A DNA stretch of 64,000 nucleotides from Saccharopolyspora_D taberi (GCF_039534165.1 NZ_BAAAUX010000019.1:1-64000), one strand, 5' to 3'; positions 24,288 through 33,693 are shown, counted from the first letter of the stretch. Notes: generated from the letters alone by a model not told the origin. A program made the numbers and translations.

Positions 24288-26572
24288 CCACCAAGATCGG
24301 ATCGACCGTACTCGGCTACCCCCGGATCGGACCGAACCGGGAACTCAAGCGCGCGCTGGAAAGCTACTGGGCCTCCCGCAGCAGCGAGACCGAGCTGCGC
24401 GACGTGGCCCGTCAGCTCCGCGTGGACACCTGGCGCTCGCTGAAGGACGCGGGCCTGGACTCGGTGCCCGGCAACACGTTCTCCTACTACGACCAGGTGC
24501 TCGACACCGCGGTCACCTTCGGAGCCGTGCCCGCCCGCTACACCGAGCTGGGGCTGAACCCGCTCGACACCTACTTCGCGATGGCCCGCGGTGTGGAGTC
24601 CACCCCGCCGCTGGAGATGACGAAGTGGTTCGACACCAACTACCACTACCTGGTTCCGGAAATCGGCCCGGACACCCGGTTCGCGCTGAGCGACCGGACG
24701 CCGGTCGAGCAGTACCTGGAGGCCGCGGAGCTGGGCGTCACCACGCGCCCGGTGCTGGTCGGTCCGCTGACGTTCCTGCTGCTGTCCAAGTCCGCCGAAG
24801 GCGCTCCCGGCTCGTTCCGGCCGCTGGACAAGCTCGACGAGCTCCTGGCCGCCTACGCCGAACTGCTCGGCGAGCTCAAGCGCGCCGGGGCGGAGTGGGT
24901 GCAGCTCGACGAGCCCGCGTTCGCCGCCGACCGCACGCAAGCCGAGCTGGACGCGCTGCGCGCCGCCTACCGCAAGCTGGGTGACCTCCAGGAGCGGCCG
25001 AACCTGCTGGTGACCGGCTACTTCGGCGATCTCGGCGACGCGCTGGAGGTGCTTGCCTCCGCGCCGGTCGAGGCGCTCGGCGTCGACCTCGTCGCCGGAA
25101 CCTCCACAGTGGACAAGTTGTCCACGCTGTCCGGCCTGCGGGACAAGACGCTGGTCGCCGGGCTCGTCGACGGGCGCAACATCTGGCGCACCAATCTGGA
25201 CCGGGCGCTGACCACCGGCGCGACCCTGCTGGGCCTGGCCGGCGAGCTCGCGGTCAGCACGTCCTGCTCGCTGCTGCACGTGCCCTACGACGTCGAGGCG
25301 GAGGCGCAGATCGACCCGCAGGTGAAGTCCTGGCTGGCCTTCGCGGCGCAGAAGGTGCGCGAGGTGGTCGTGCTGGGCCGCGCGCTGCGCGAGGGTCGCG
25401 ACGCCGTCGCCGACGACCTCGCCGAGGCAGCAGCCGCGGTCGCCGACCGGGCCGGTGCGGAGCGCATCCGCAACAACCGGGTCCGGGCCCGGCTCCAGTC
25501 CCTGCGGCCCGAGCACTCGCGCCGCAACGACTACGCGCTTCGCCAGCAGGCGCAGGAGAAGTCGCTGCGGCTTCCGCCGCTGCCGACGACGACGATCGGT
25601 TCCTTCCCACAGACGACCGATGTCCGCAAGGCCCGCGCGGAACTGCGCAACGGCACCATCGACGACGCGGCCTACAAGCAGCGCATGCGCGACGAGATCC
25701 AGCGCGTCATCAAACTGCAGGAGGACCTCGGCCTGGACGTGCTGGTGCACGGCGAGCCCGAGCGCAACGACATGGTCCAGTACTTCTCGGAGCTGCTGGA
25801 GGGATTCGTCAGCACCCACAAGGGCTGGGTGCAGTCCTACGGTTCACGCTGCGTGCGCCCGCCGATCCTGTTCGGCGACGTCTCCCGCCCGAAGCCGATG
25901 ACCGTCGAATGGGCCACCTACGCCCAGAAGCTGACCGAGAAGCCGGTCAAGGGCATGCTCACCGGCCCGGTGACGATCCTGGCGTGGTCGTTCGTCCGCG
26001 ACGACCAGCCGCTGGCCGACACCGCCAAGCAGGTGGCCCTGGCCATCCGCGACGAGGTGCACGACCTGGAGGCTGCGGGCATCCGCGTGGTCCAGGTCGA
26101 CGAGCCCGCCCTGCGCGAACTGCTGCCGCTGCGGTCGGTCCAGCACAAGGAGTACCTGGACTGGGCGGTGGAGTCGTTCCGCCTGGCCACCTCCGGAGTC
26201 GCCGACTCCACGCAGATCCACACCCACCTGTGCTACTCGGAGTTCGGCGACGTGATCAACGCGATCGTCGCCCTGGAAGCCGACGTCACCAGCATCGAGG
26301 CGGCCCGCTCCCGCATGGAGGTGCTGGCCGACCTCAACGCGGTCGGCTTCGCCAAGGGCGTCGGCCCGGGCGTGTACGACATCCACTCGCCGCGCGTGCC
26401 CGAGACCGAAGAGGTCACGGCCCTCCTGCGCGCGGCACTGGAAGCCGTGCCGGCCCAACGACTGTGGGTCAACCCCGACTGCGGCCTGAAGACCCGCGGC
26501 TACACCGAGGTCAACGCCGCGCTGAAGAACATGATCAGCGCGACCGCCGCAGTGCGCCCGACACTGCGCTGA
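24284..26572 (+). CDS. metE: Cobalamin-independent methionine synthase
   Basis: A 762-residue protein of full MetE length. The N-terminus TTKIGSTVLGYPRIGPNRELKRAL and the C-terminal catalytic barrel (FPQTTDVRKAR, VHGEPERNDMVQYF, HTHLCYSEF, WVNPDCGLKTRGY) are diagnostic; zinc ligands are His and Cys in HLC, the Glu of the HGE region or equivalent, and the Cys of DCG. It transfers methyl from methyltetrahydropteroyl-triglutamate to homocysteine. The TTG start is set by homology with AGGAG six bases upstream. Controlled by the cobalamin riboswitch. Confidence 0.97.
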   Translation: MTTKIGSTVLGYPRIGPNRELKRALESYWASRSSETELRDVARQLRVDTWRSLKDAGLDSVPGNTFSYYDQVLDTAVTFGAVPARYTELGLNPLDTYFAMARGVESTPPLEMTKWFDTNYHYLVPEIGPDTRFALSDRTPVEQYLEAAELGVTTRPVLVGPLTFLLLSKSAEGAPGSFRPLDKLDELLAAYAELLGELKRAGAEWVQLDEPAFAADRTQAELDALRAAYRKLGDLQERPNLLVTGYFGDLGDALEVLASAPVEALGVDLVAGTSTVDKLSTLSGLRDKTLVAGLVDGRNIWRTNLDRALTTGATLLGLAGELAVSTSCSLLHVPYDVEAEAQIDPQVKSWLAFAAQKVREVVVLGRALREGRDAVADDLAEAAAAVADRAGAERIRNNRVRARLQSLRPEHSRRNDYALRQQAQEKSLRLPPLPTTTIGSFPQTTDVRKARAELRNGTIDDAAYKQRMRDEIQRVIKLQEDLGLDVLVHGEPERNDMVQYFSELLEGFVSTHKGWVQSYGSRCVRPPILFGDVSRPKPMTVEWATYAQKLTEKPVKGMLTGPVTILAWSFVRDDQPLADTAKQVALAIRDEVHDLEAAGIRVVQVDEPALRELLPLRSVQHKEYLDWAVESFRLATSGVADSTQIHTHLCYSEFGDVINAIVALEADVTSIEAARSRMEVLADLNAVGFAKGVGPGVYDIHSPRVPETEEVTALLRAALEAVPAQRLWVNPDCGLKTRGYTEVNAALKNMISATAAVRPTLR

Positions 26573-26577
26573 TCGCT

Positions 26578-26628
26578 GGGCCGCGGGCGGTGGCGCCTTC
26601 TTGGAAGCACCGGTACCGCCCGCGGCCC
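26578..26628. terminator. Bidirectional terminator between metE and the PucR gene
   Basis: Perfect 14-bp stem (GGGCCGCGGGCGGT and its complement) with a 23-nt loop, five bases after the metE stop and 42 bp past the stop of the convergent gene. Confidence 0.75.
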
Positions 26629-26669
26629 GCGGACACCGCGATGGCCACCCTTCCGTCGTGACGGCGGCG

Positions 26670-27890
26670 TCAGTACGGAGTCCGAGCGACAAGTGCCGCC
26701 CGCAGGTGTGCTGCGTCGGTGGGGTCGGCGGGGTTGAGCCCGGTGAGCTCGGCGATCTTGCGCACCCGGTAGTCCACAGTGTTCGGGTGGACGTGCAGCA
26801 GGCTGGCGGTGCGACGGCGGTTGAGGCCGGTGCCGAGGTGGGTGCGCAGCGTGTCCAGCAGGTCGGGCTCGTCCTCGATCGCTCGAAGTTTGCCCGCCAG
26901 CACGTCGCGGGCTGGGCCGGGGCGGGTGAGCTGGTAGTCCAGGGCGAGTTCGTCGAGCGTGTAGATGCCCGGTGGATGCGCGGCCACCGCGAGCTTGCGG
27001 AGTTCGTGCGCGGTCCGCGCGGCCTGGGGGATGGCGGGCACCGATGCCGATACCGCGCCCACCGTCACGTCGGCGCCCGCCGCCGTGCCCGCGGCCAGGA
27101 CCATGTCGTGGACGTGGCGGTCCGGGTCGGGCGTGTCGTCGCGTGCCAGCAGGACCACGCCGCCGTGGCCGTTGAGCCGGGACAGCAGTGGTTGCGGTGA
27201 CCGGCGTTCCAGCTCCGCGCGGAACCGGCGGAGCTTGCGCCATCTGGCCACGGTCGCGTTGGTGCCCGGGGCGGACTCGTCCGGGTGCGCCGCGATCTCC
27301 ACGTCGAGCACCGCGTAGCTTCCGGCGAGCCGCATTCCCAGCCGGTCCGCCGCGTCGGTCGTGTCGCCTCCGGCGAGCAGCGCCGACAGCAGGGCCTGCT
27401 TCGCGGCGTGCGCGTCGGCCAGGAAGGTGTCCCGCTCCTGGAAGTACACGGCCGAGGCCACCGAGGTGATCTCGCGCAGGTAGCGGAGCAGCAGGCCCAC
27501 AATTCCGACGAGCGCCCGCATGTCCTCGGGTCCGGCCTGCGCCTGGAAGTGCTCCCACGCCACCCGGACGCCGACGTTGTGCGCATTGAGGACCGCCTCG
27601 ATCGGTACGCCTTCCTCTGCCCGGTGCAGGATGTCCTCGCGCAGCTCGTTCAGCGACTCCGGGTCTGGGACGCCGCCGTTGCGCAGCATCCGCCCGACCA
27701 TCGCCATGCCCCGCTCGATGATCCGGGTGATGTCCCCGCGCAGCTCCTCGTCCGGCAGTTCGGCGTAGGCGGGCAGTTCGGCGATCACACCCGCAAGCAC
27801 GGCGGGCACCAGCCCCGGCGTGGCCGCGGCGAGGGCCTCGTGCAGCGGCGCACCGCGCCAGCGGAGCTCAGGCGCGTTGGATTCGATCAC
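26670..27890 (-). CDS. PucR/CdaR-type transcriptional regulator
   Basis: A 406-residue protein. Residues 1-160 are an alpha-helical RsbRD/GGDEF-like sensory region, a degenerate GGDEF-like segment lies in the middle, and the C-terminus carries the PucR helix-turn-helix (LLDTLRTHLGTGLNRRRTASLLHVHPNTVDYRVRKIAELTG). It diverges from a Tat-exported flavoprotein dehydrogenase with a palindrome between them, making that gene the likely target. Confidence 0.88.
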   Translation of the reverse strand: MIESNAPELRWRGAPLHEALAAATPGLVPAVLAGVIAELPAYAELPDEELRGDITRIIERGMAMVGRMLRNGGVPDPESLNELREDILHRAEEGVPIEAVLNAHNVGVRVAWEHFQAQAGPEDMRALVGIVGLLLRYLREITSVASAVYFQERDTFLADAHAAKQALLSALLAGGDTTDAADRLGMRLAGSYAVLDVEIAAHPDESAPGTNATVARWRKLRRFRAELERRSPQPLLSRLNGHGGVVLLARDDTPDPDRHVHDMVLAAGTAAGADVTVGAVSASVPAIPQAARTAHELRKLAVAAHPPGIYTLDELALDYQLTRPGPARDVLAGKLRAIEDEPDLLDTLRTHLGTGLNRRRTASLLHVHPNTVDYRVRKIAELTGLNPADPTDAAHLRAALVARTPY

Positions 27891-27967
27891 AACGACGACC
27901 TCCCAAGACTGGACAATTCACCACCGCCACTCCCCTCCCGCGGAGTCCAGCATGGTAGCCAGACCGT

Positions 27968-27981
27968 TTACCCGTGGGTAA
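27968..27981. promoter_or_regulatory. Perfect palindrome between the PucR gene and the flavoprotein gene
   Basis: TTACCC-GT-GGGTAA, a 6-2-6 perfect dyad, 78 bp from the regulator start and 38 bp from the start at 28019. Likely operator. It would lie inside the coding frame if the GTG at 27974 were the start, which favours 28019. Confidence 0.5.
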
Positions 27982-28018
27982 CCGGCCGGACAAGACCGAA
28001 CGGGCGCAGGAGCTGCTT

Positions 28019-29803
28019 GTGAACTCTCGTGGGAACGGCCGGATCAGCCGGCGCTCCATGCTCATCACCGGAGGTGCGGTCGCGGCGAGTGCCGCCTGGC
28101 CCGCGAGCGCCTCGGCCGCTCCGCGCCGCGCATCCGACGCCGACGCGATCGTGGTGGGCGGCGGGCTGGCCGGGCTGGTGGCCACCGCGGAGCTGGCCGC
28201 CGCTGGCCGGAAAGTCCTTCTCCTGGACCAGGAACCCGAGGCGAGCCTCGGCGGGCAGGCGTTCTGGTCGCTCGGCGGGCTGTTCTTCGTCGACTCCGAA
28301 GAGCAGCGGCTGGCGGGCATCCACGACTCGCTGGAACTGGCCCGCGCGGACTGGTTCGGCAACGCCGGTTTCGACCGCGGCACCGAGGATCCGCTCGGCG
28401 AGGACTACTGGGCCGCCCGCTGGGCCGACGCCTACCTGGAGTTCGCCGCGACCGAGAAGCGGGAGTGGCTGCACGGGATGGGCGTGCGGTGGGTGCCCAT
28501 CGTCGGCTGGGCCGAGCGGGGCGGCGGGCTCGCCGACGGGCCGGGCAACTCCGTCCCCCGCTTCCACCTCACGCTCGGCACCGGTCCCGGCGTCATGGAG
28601 CCGTTCGAGAAGCAGGTGCGCGACGCCGCCGCGCGCGGCCTGGTGTCGTTCCGGTTCCGCCACCAGGTGGACGAGCTCACCGTCACCAACGGCGCCGTGG
28701 ACGGTGTTCGGGGCGGTGTCCTGGAGCCCAGCGACGCACCGCGCGGCACGCCGAGTTCCCGCACCAGGATCGGAGAATTCGAGCTGCACGCCCCGGTCGT
28801 GATCGTGACCTCCGGTGGTATCGGCGGCAACCAGGACCTCGTCCGGCAGAACTGGCCGGACCGGCTGGGCGCACCGCCCAAGCGCATGGTGACCGGAGTT
28901 CCGGCGCACGTTGACGGCCGGATGCTGGCGATCAGCGAGCGGGCCGGCGCCCGGCTGGTCAACCGCGACCGGATGTGGCACTACACCGAGGGACTGGCCA
29001 ACCACAGCCCGATCTGGCCCGAGCACGGCATCCGGGTGCTCGCCGCGCCGTCCTCGCTCTGGTTCGACGCGCGCGGTCGCCGGTTCCCGAGCCCCGGCAT
29101 CCCGAGCTACGACACCCTCGGAACGCTCAAGCTGATCAAGGACACCGGCTACGACCACTCCTGGTTCGTGCTGAACAAGAAGATCATCGACAAGGAGTTC
29201 GTCCTCTCCGGCTCCGAGCAGAACCCCGAGCTGACCCGGAAAGATCTGGCCGCCTACCTGGCGAGCAGGCTGCTGCACGACACCCCGCCGCCGATCAAGG
29301 CGTTCCTGGACCGGGGCGAGGACTTCGTCATCGCGAAGACCCTGCCGGAGCTGGTGGCCGGGATGAACCGGCTGGCCGGTTCCGGCCTCGTCGACCCCGC
29401 CGACCTGGAACGCCAGATCGTCGCGCGCGACCTCCAGGTGGACAACAACTTCACCAAGGACGAGCAGATCATGGGGATCCGCAACTCGCTGGCCTACGCG
29501 GGCGACAGCATCGTGCGCACCACTCCCCTGCACAAGATCCTGGACCCGAGCGCGGGTCCGCTGATCGCCATCAGGATGAACATCCTGACCCGCAAGACGC
29601 TCGGCGGGCTCCAGACCGACCTGTCCGGCCGGGTCCTGGACGCGCGGGCCAACCCCGTCCCCGGGCTGTACGCGGCGGGTGAGGTGTCGGGCTTCGGCGG
29701 TGGCGGGGTGCACGGCTACCGCGCGCTCGAAGGCACCTTCCTCGGCGGCTGCCTGTTCTCCGGCCGCCAGGCCGGGCGGGCCGCTGCCGAGGCGACGGCC
29801 TGA
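28019..29803 (+). CDS. FAD-binding dehydrogenase, Tat-exported (fumarate reductase/KstD-like family)
   Basis: A 594-residue flavoprotein. From the GTG at 28019 (CAGGAG six bases upstream) it begins with a twin-arginine signal, ISRRSMLITGGAVAAS, with a cleavage region near ASASAAP. The dinucleotide loop DAIVVGGGLAGLVATAELA follows, and GLYAAGEVSGFGGGGVHGYRALEGTFLGGCLFSGRQAG is the C-terminal FAD segment. It oxidises or reduces an unknown substrate outside the membrane with tightly bound FAD. Its last codons form the first unit of a degenerate 50-bp repeat array. Confidence 0.85.
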   Translation: MNSRGNGRISRRSMLITGGAVAASAAWPASASAAPRRASDADAIVVGGGLAGLVATAELAAAGRKVLLLDQEPEASLGGQAFWSLGGLFFVDSEEQRLAGIHDSLELARADWFGNAGFDRGTEDPLGEDYWAARWADAYLEFAATEKREWLHGMGVRWVPIVGWAERGGGLADGPGNSVPRFHLTLGTGPGVMEPFEKQVRDAAARGLVSFRFRHQVDELTVTNGAVDGVRGGVLEPSDAPRGTPSSRTRIGEFELHAPVVIVTSGGIGGNQDLVRQNWPDRLGAPPKRMVTGVPAHVDGRMLAISERAGARLVNRDRMWHYTEGLANHSPIWPEHGIRVLAAPSSLWFDARGRRFPSPGIPSYDTLGTLKLIKDTGYDHSWFVLNKKIIDKEFVLSGSEQNPELTRKDLAAYLASRLLHDTPPPIKAFLDRGEDFVIAKTLPELVAGMNRLAGSGLVDPADLERQIVARDLQVDNNFTKDEQIMGIRNSLAYAGDSIVRTTPLHKILDPSAGPLIAIRMNILTRKTLGGLQTDLSGRVLDARANPVPGLYAAGEVSGFGGGGVHGYRALEGTFLGGCLFSGRQAGRAAAEATA

Positions 29804-30000
29804 CCGGTCATCGGCCCTCGGCGATCAGTCAGACGGACCGCTTCCGCGGCGACAGCCTGACCAGTCCGCGGCCCTCGGGCAGGCGGGCCGCTACCCAAGC
29901 GGCGGCCAGACCAACCATCTGCCCTCGATCAGACGGACCACTGCTCAAGCGACGGCCCGACCAACCACCGGCCCCCGATCAAGCCGACCACTGCCGCAAG
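29762..30000. repeat. Degenerate tandem repeat array (about 50 bp x 4.5)
   Basis: Units at 29762-29812, 29813-29869, 29870-29920, 29921-29969 and a partial unit to 30000. Each starts near GGCC(C)T or GGCCG, has an AGGCGGGCCGCT-like centre and ends GACCxxTCATC or GACCAACCAYC. Unit 1 is the 3' end of the flavoprotein gene including its stop; the last partial unit is the 3' end of the convergent fprB gene. The array has thus grown from coding ends and fills the gap between them. Confidence 0.75.
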
Positions 30001-31487
30001 AGCCGGAAGAACGACGTGCCCCGGTCCTGCCGGCGCGGCAGTTCGCCCGCGATGGCATCCGAGAGCAGCGTGCCGACCGTTTCCTTGGCGCAGACCCGGT
30101 TCGCGCCGATGCCGCCGCTGGGACCGCGTTTGATCCAGCCGACGACGTAGGTGCCGGGCGCCACCCGACCTCCGGTGTGCGGAATGGTTCCCGTGTTCTC
30201 GTCGAAGGGCAGGCCCGCGAGCCTGACGCCCCGGTAACCGACCGCGCGCACCACCCGGCCCGCCGCGATGTCCACGTCCTCACCAGGACCCGACGCGCGA
30301 AGCGCTCGGACCTGCGAGTCGCCGAGGATTTCCCGTGGCGCCGAGTGGAATCGGAGCACGATGCGGCGATTCCCGTGCGGTGGCGGCGCGGACCAGTCGA
30401 CGGCCTCGCGCGCAACGCCCTGGAGCAGCCGGGCCTTCGAGCCGTCCGGTGCGGTGTCGATCAGCGTCTCGAGCCGCGGATCATGGGTGTCCACAACGAG
30501 TTCGACGTCCTCCTGCTGCGCGAGCGCGAGCAGTTCCGGCGTCGTGTAGGCGGCGTCATCCGGTCCGCGGCGTCCCAGGACCACGACTTCCCGGACCTTG
30601 CTCGACCGCAACCGGTCCAGGGCCGCGCGGGAAATCGTGGTGTTCTCCAGGGAGTCCGGGTCGGCGGTCAGGATTCTGGCGACGTCGAGGGCGACGTTGC
30701 CGTTGCCGATGACCGCGATCCGCTCCGCCGAGAGGTCGATCGCGTCGGCGGGGACGTCCGGGTGCCCGTTGTACCAGGCGACCACGTTGGTGGCCGTGGT
30801 GCTGCCGGGCAGGTCCTCACCGGGAATTCCGAGCCTGCGCGCGGAGGAGGCGCCGACGGCGTAGATCACGGCGTCGTGCTCCGCGGCCAGCTCGGCCGCC
30901 GTGACGTCCCTGCCGACCTCGACGCCCAGGCGCATGCGAAGCCTGGGGTGGGTGTGGAACCGGGTGAAGGTCTCGCTGATCTTCTTGGTGGACGGGTGGT
31001 CCGGCGCCACGCCGAAGCGCACGAGTCCACCGGCGACCGGGAGCCGGTCGATCAGGGTGACCCGGCAGTTGGTGTGCAGGAGCAGGTCCTCCACCGCGTA
31101 CATGCCCGCGGGCCCGGTGCCGACCACCGCGACGTCCAGCGGCGCGAAGTCGCTGGGGATGTTGCGGTGGAACACCGGCGGCCCCCACTCGTGGAAGTTC
31201 GGCCGCGGGCTGGGCCTGGCCGCCGCGGGAGTCCCGGTCGCGTAGTAGGCGGCGTTGACCTCCGCGTACGGCTTGAGGCTCGCGGTCAGGTTCTCCACCG
31301 GGAAGATCGCGTCGACCGGGCACGCGTCCGCGCACGCGCCGCAGTCGATGCAGGTGTCCGGGTCGATGTAGAGCATCTCCGCGCTGCCGAAGCCCGGCTC
31401 GTCCGGCGTCGGGTGGATGCAGTTGACCGGGCAGACCTTCACGCAGGTCGCGTCGTTGCAGCAGGTTTGGGTGATCGCGTACGGCAT
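29979..31487 (-). CDS. fprB: Ferredoxin domain fused to ferredoxin-NADP+ reductase (FprB type)
   Basis: A 502-residue fusion. Residues 1-75 are a 7Fe/8Fe ferredoxin (CCNDATCVKVCPVNCIH and CIDCGACADACPVDAI). Residues 110-500 are an adrenodoxin-reductase-like flavoprotein (VAVVGTGPAGMYAVEDLL for FAD, IAVIGNGNVALDVARIL for NADP, GWIKRGPSGGIGANR near the end). It moves electrons between NADPH and iron-sulfur partners. Four bases separate it from the upstream AurF-like oxygenase stop, so it is probably that enzyme's reductant. Its last codons lie in the repeat array at 29762-30000. Confidence 0.92.
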   Translation of the reverse strand: MPYAITQTCCNDATCVKVCPVNCIHPTPDEPGFGSAEMLYIDPDTCIDCGACADACPVDAIFPVENLTASLKPYAEVNAAYYATGTPAAARPSPRPNFHEWGPPVFHRNIPSDFAPLDVAVVGTGPAGMYAVEDLLLHTNCRVTLIDRLPVAGGLVRFGVAPDHPSTKKISETFTRFHTHPRLRMRLGVEVGRDVTAAELAAEHDAVIYAVGASSARRLGIPGEDLPGSTTATNVVAWYNGHPDVPADAIDLSAERIAVIGNGNVALDVARILTADPDSLENTTISRAALDRLRSSKVREVVVLGRRGPDDAAYTTPELLALAQQEDVELVVDTHDPRLETLIDTAPDGSKARLLQGVAREAVDWSAPPPHGNRRIVLRFHSAPREILGDSQVRALRASGPGEDVDIAAGRVVRAVGYRGVRLAGLPFDENTGTIPHTGGRVAPGTYVVGWIKRGPSGGIGANRVCAKETVGTLLSDAIAGELPRRQDRGTSFFRLLRQWSA

Positions 31488-31491
31488 GTGC

Positions 31492-32409
31492 TCAGATCAG
31501 GTTCGCGCGCTTGTAGAACCACTGCGCCGGCTTGGTGAGCAGCCCCGCGGAGTTGAGGAACTCCATCAGGCCCGCGCAGCTGGAGCGCAGCATCGACTTG
31601 TGGTGCTCGTTGGCCTTCGCCTCGCGGATCGCGCGCTTGGAGTCGAGACCGGCGTTGGCGTACACCTTGTCGTTGACCATGCTGGTCACGATGAAGTACG
31701 AGGCGACGGCGACCACGAAGGCGTTGATCTGCTTGCGCAGCCAGCCGGCTCCTTCCAGCCGGGCCTTGGTCTCCTCACGGGCGAACTTCATGTGCCGCGA
31801 CTCCTCGACCACGTGGATGTTGTTGACGGTCCGCACGAACGGGACGACCCGCTCGTCGCGCATCCAGTCCCGCTGCATGACGTCGAGGACTTCCTCGGCG
31901 ACCAGGATCGCGGCGTAGGCGGCCTCGCCGAAGGCGGTGGCCTTGAACACGCGGCCGAGTTCGACCACCGCGCGCTTGGGCCGGTACGCCGGGGCGCGCA
32001 GCTTCTTCGCGCCGCGGGCGAACATGATCGAGTGCCTGCACTCGTCGGCGATTTCGGTCAGCGCCCACTGGAAAGCGGGGTCGGTCGGGTCCTTGGCGTA
32101 GAAGTCCCGCAGCACCATCTGCTGCAGGATCATCTCGAACCAGATGCCGGTGCTGGCCACCGACGCGGCTTCCTGCCTGGTCAGCTCGCGCTGCTGCTCC
32201 GGCGTCATCTCGTCCCAGTACGCCGTCCCGTAGAGCGTGCTCCACTCCGGGCTCGCGCCGTGGTAGCTGGTGTCGAGCGGCGTCTCCCAGTCCACTTCCT
32301 GGATCGGGTCGTAGGAGAGGATCTCCGACGAGCGCAGCAGGCGATCCGCCATCTCGTGGCGGTCCGGCTGTGGCGTCCCCGCGTGGTCCTGGGCGATGCT
32401 GCTGCTCAT
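31492..32409 (-). CDS. AurF-like diiron oxygenase
   Basis: A 305-residue protein with the AurF/p-aminobenzoate N-oxygenase fold: iron ligands lie in FEMILQQMVLRD, ADECRHSIMF, LVAEEVLDV and VEESRHMKFAREE (two ExxxH-type pairs). Family members oxidise aryl amines to nitro compounds or carry out other diiron oxidations; the substrate here is unknown. ATG at 32409 has AGGAG eight bases upstream. Followed within four bases by fprB, which supplies a dedicated electron route. Confidence 0.85.
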   Translation of the reverse strand: MSSSIAQDHAGTPQPDRHEMADRLLRSSEILSYDPIQEVDWETPLDTSYHGASPEWSTLYGTAYWDEMTPEQQRELTRQEAASVASTGIWFEMILQQMVLRDFYAKDPTDPAFQWALTEIADECRHSIMFARGAKKLRAPAYRPKRAVVELGRVFKATAFGEAAYAAILVAEEVLDVMQRDWMRDERVVPFVRTVNNIHVVEESRHMKFAREETKARLEGAGWLRKQINAFVVAVASYFIVTSMVNDKVYANAGLDSKRAIREAKANEHHKSMLRSSCAGLMEFLNSAGLLTKPAQWFYKRANLI

Positions 32410-32480
32410 TAGACGCTCCTGTGAAGGCGAGGGCGGGCTGATCCGTCGCGCAGGTGCAACTGGCGAGTAACAAGCAGTTT

Positions 32481-32506
32481 CAATGACACCGATCACTGTG
32501 TCAATG
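32481..32506. promoter_or_regulatory. Inverted repeat upstream of the AurF-like gene
   Basis: Nine-bp arms CAATGACAC and GTGTCAATG (one mismatch) around eight bases, 72 bp before the start at 32409. Size and symmetry fit a TetR- or MarR-type operator; the regulator is not identified. Confidence 0.5.
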
Positions 32507-32556
32507 ACCATTGGAATAATTACATCGGTGTCGCACCCGGTCGCCCCGGGGCTCGA

Positions 32557-32970
32557 TCAGGTCTGCGGCGTGAGCGCGATGATCGGGATCGGGCGGGGCG
32601 TCTTGGCCGCGTAGGCGCGGTAGCGGTCGCGGTTCACCGCGTTGACGAGCTCGAAGTTCCGGGGGTAGTCGGGGTCGTCCGGCCAGATCGCGCGCGCGGT
32701 CGCGCGTCGAAGGGTGCGCCCTACGCGAATCTCGACCTGCGGCTCGGCTTGGAGGTTGTGGAACCAGCCGGGCGCGCGATCGGCGCCGCCCGCTGACGCG
32801 ACCACGAGGTAGCGGTCTCCGTCCCGGGCGTACACGAGCGCACTGGTGCGGGGCCGGCCCGTGCGGCGTCCGGTGGTGTGCAGCAGCAACGTCGGCACGC
32901 CGAGCAGGCGGTGTCCCACGAGACCGCTGGAACCTTGGTAGATCTTCTGGTGCAGGGCGAGGATCTTCAT
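32557..32970 (-). CDS. Deazaflavin (F420)-dependent nitroreductase family protein
   Basis: A 137-residue split-barrel protein of the DDN family: LLHTTGRRTGRPRTSALVYARDGDRYLVVASAGGADRAPGWFHNL is the characteristic core with the F420 phosphate-binding GRRTGRPR. Likely reduces a quinone-like or lipid substrate with F420H2. The start lies 27 bp after the TetR gene stop, so the two are probably cotranscribed. Confidence 0.9.
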   Translation of the reverse strand: MKILALHQKIYQGSSGLVGHRLLGVPTLLLHTTGRRTGRPRTSALVYARDGDRYLVVASAGGADRAPGWFHNLQAEPQVEIRVGRTLRRATARAIWPDDPDYPRNFELVNAVNRDRYRAYAAKTPRPIPIIALTPQT

Positions 32971-32997
32971 CCGCTCCGCCTCCTTCAGGCGCGTCCG

Positions 32998-33693
32998 TCA
33001 GTCGTCGAGCAGTTCACTGACCGGTGTGTCCGGGGGAAGCTCCAGCCCGAGCGCCCGGAGATTGCCGTCCAGGACCAGCCAGATGGACCTGGTGAGGAAC
33101 TCGGCGAGCTGGTCGGTCGTGACGCCGTTCCCGCGATCGGCCAGCCAGCGGTTGACGGTGGCGTCCACCAGACCCACGAGCGCCGACGCGAGCGGCGTGC
33201 TCAGGCTGGTGTCCTTGCCGAACTTGCGCAGGACCTGCTCGAACAGCCCCGCCGCCTCGGCGGCGATGGCGGTCTTGGTGCCGGAGACCACCCGGGACGA
33301 CGTCGCGAGCGTGGCGCCGGACCGCGCCCCGAGGAAGGCGTGCAGCCGCGGGTGCCGTTCGATCCAGCCGAGGTAGACGGTCACCGAACGCCGGATGGCC
33401 TCCTTCGGCGTGCCTGCCGGACGCAGCGTCGGCGCCAGCTCCGCCATGAGCGAGTCGATGATGCGCTGGCGGATCTGCTCGTCGAGGTCGGACCGGTCGT
33501 CGAAGTGCCGGTACACCACCGATCTCGGCAGCCCGGCGCGCTCGGCGATCACCTTGACGCCGACCGCGGGCCCCTCCTGCTCGATCGCCGCGATCGCGGC
33601 GTCGAGCACGTGGAGGCGGCGCTGCGCCTTGTGCGCGTCCCAGCGGGTCGCCCTCCCGTCGGCGTCGGGGTTCACCCCCGTGGCATTGACCAT
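32998..33693 (-). CDS. TetR-family regulator
   Basis: A 231-residue TetR protein. The DNA-binding domain spans about residues 20-70 (LDAAIAAIEQEGPAVGVKVIAERAGLPRSVVYRHFDDRSDLDEQI) and the C-terminal region is a helical ligand domain. ATG at 33693 is the preferred start though ribosome spacing is poor; a GTG near 33678 is an alternative. Two matching 7-3-7 operators lie upstream, between it and the divergent thiolase operon, so it likely represses both directions. Confidence 0.85.
   Translation of the reverse strand: MVNATGVNPDADGRATRWDAHKAQRRLHVLDAAIAAIEQEGPAVGVKVIAERAGLPRSVVYRHFDDRSDLDEQIRQRIIDSLMAELAPTLRPAGTPKEAIRRSVTVYLGWIERHPRLHAFLGARSGATLATSSRVVSGTKTAIAAEAAGLFEQVLRKFGKDTSLSTPLASALVGLVDATVNRWLADRGNGVTTDQLAEFLTRSIWLVLDGNLRALGLELPPDTPVSELLDD

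Noticed and set aside
29762..30000. CRISPR array
   Set aside because: Units are degenerate, contiguous without unique spacers, and include gene ends; no cas genes nearby.
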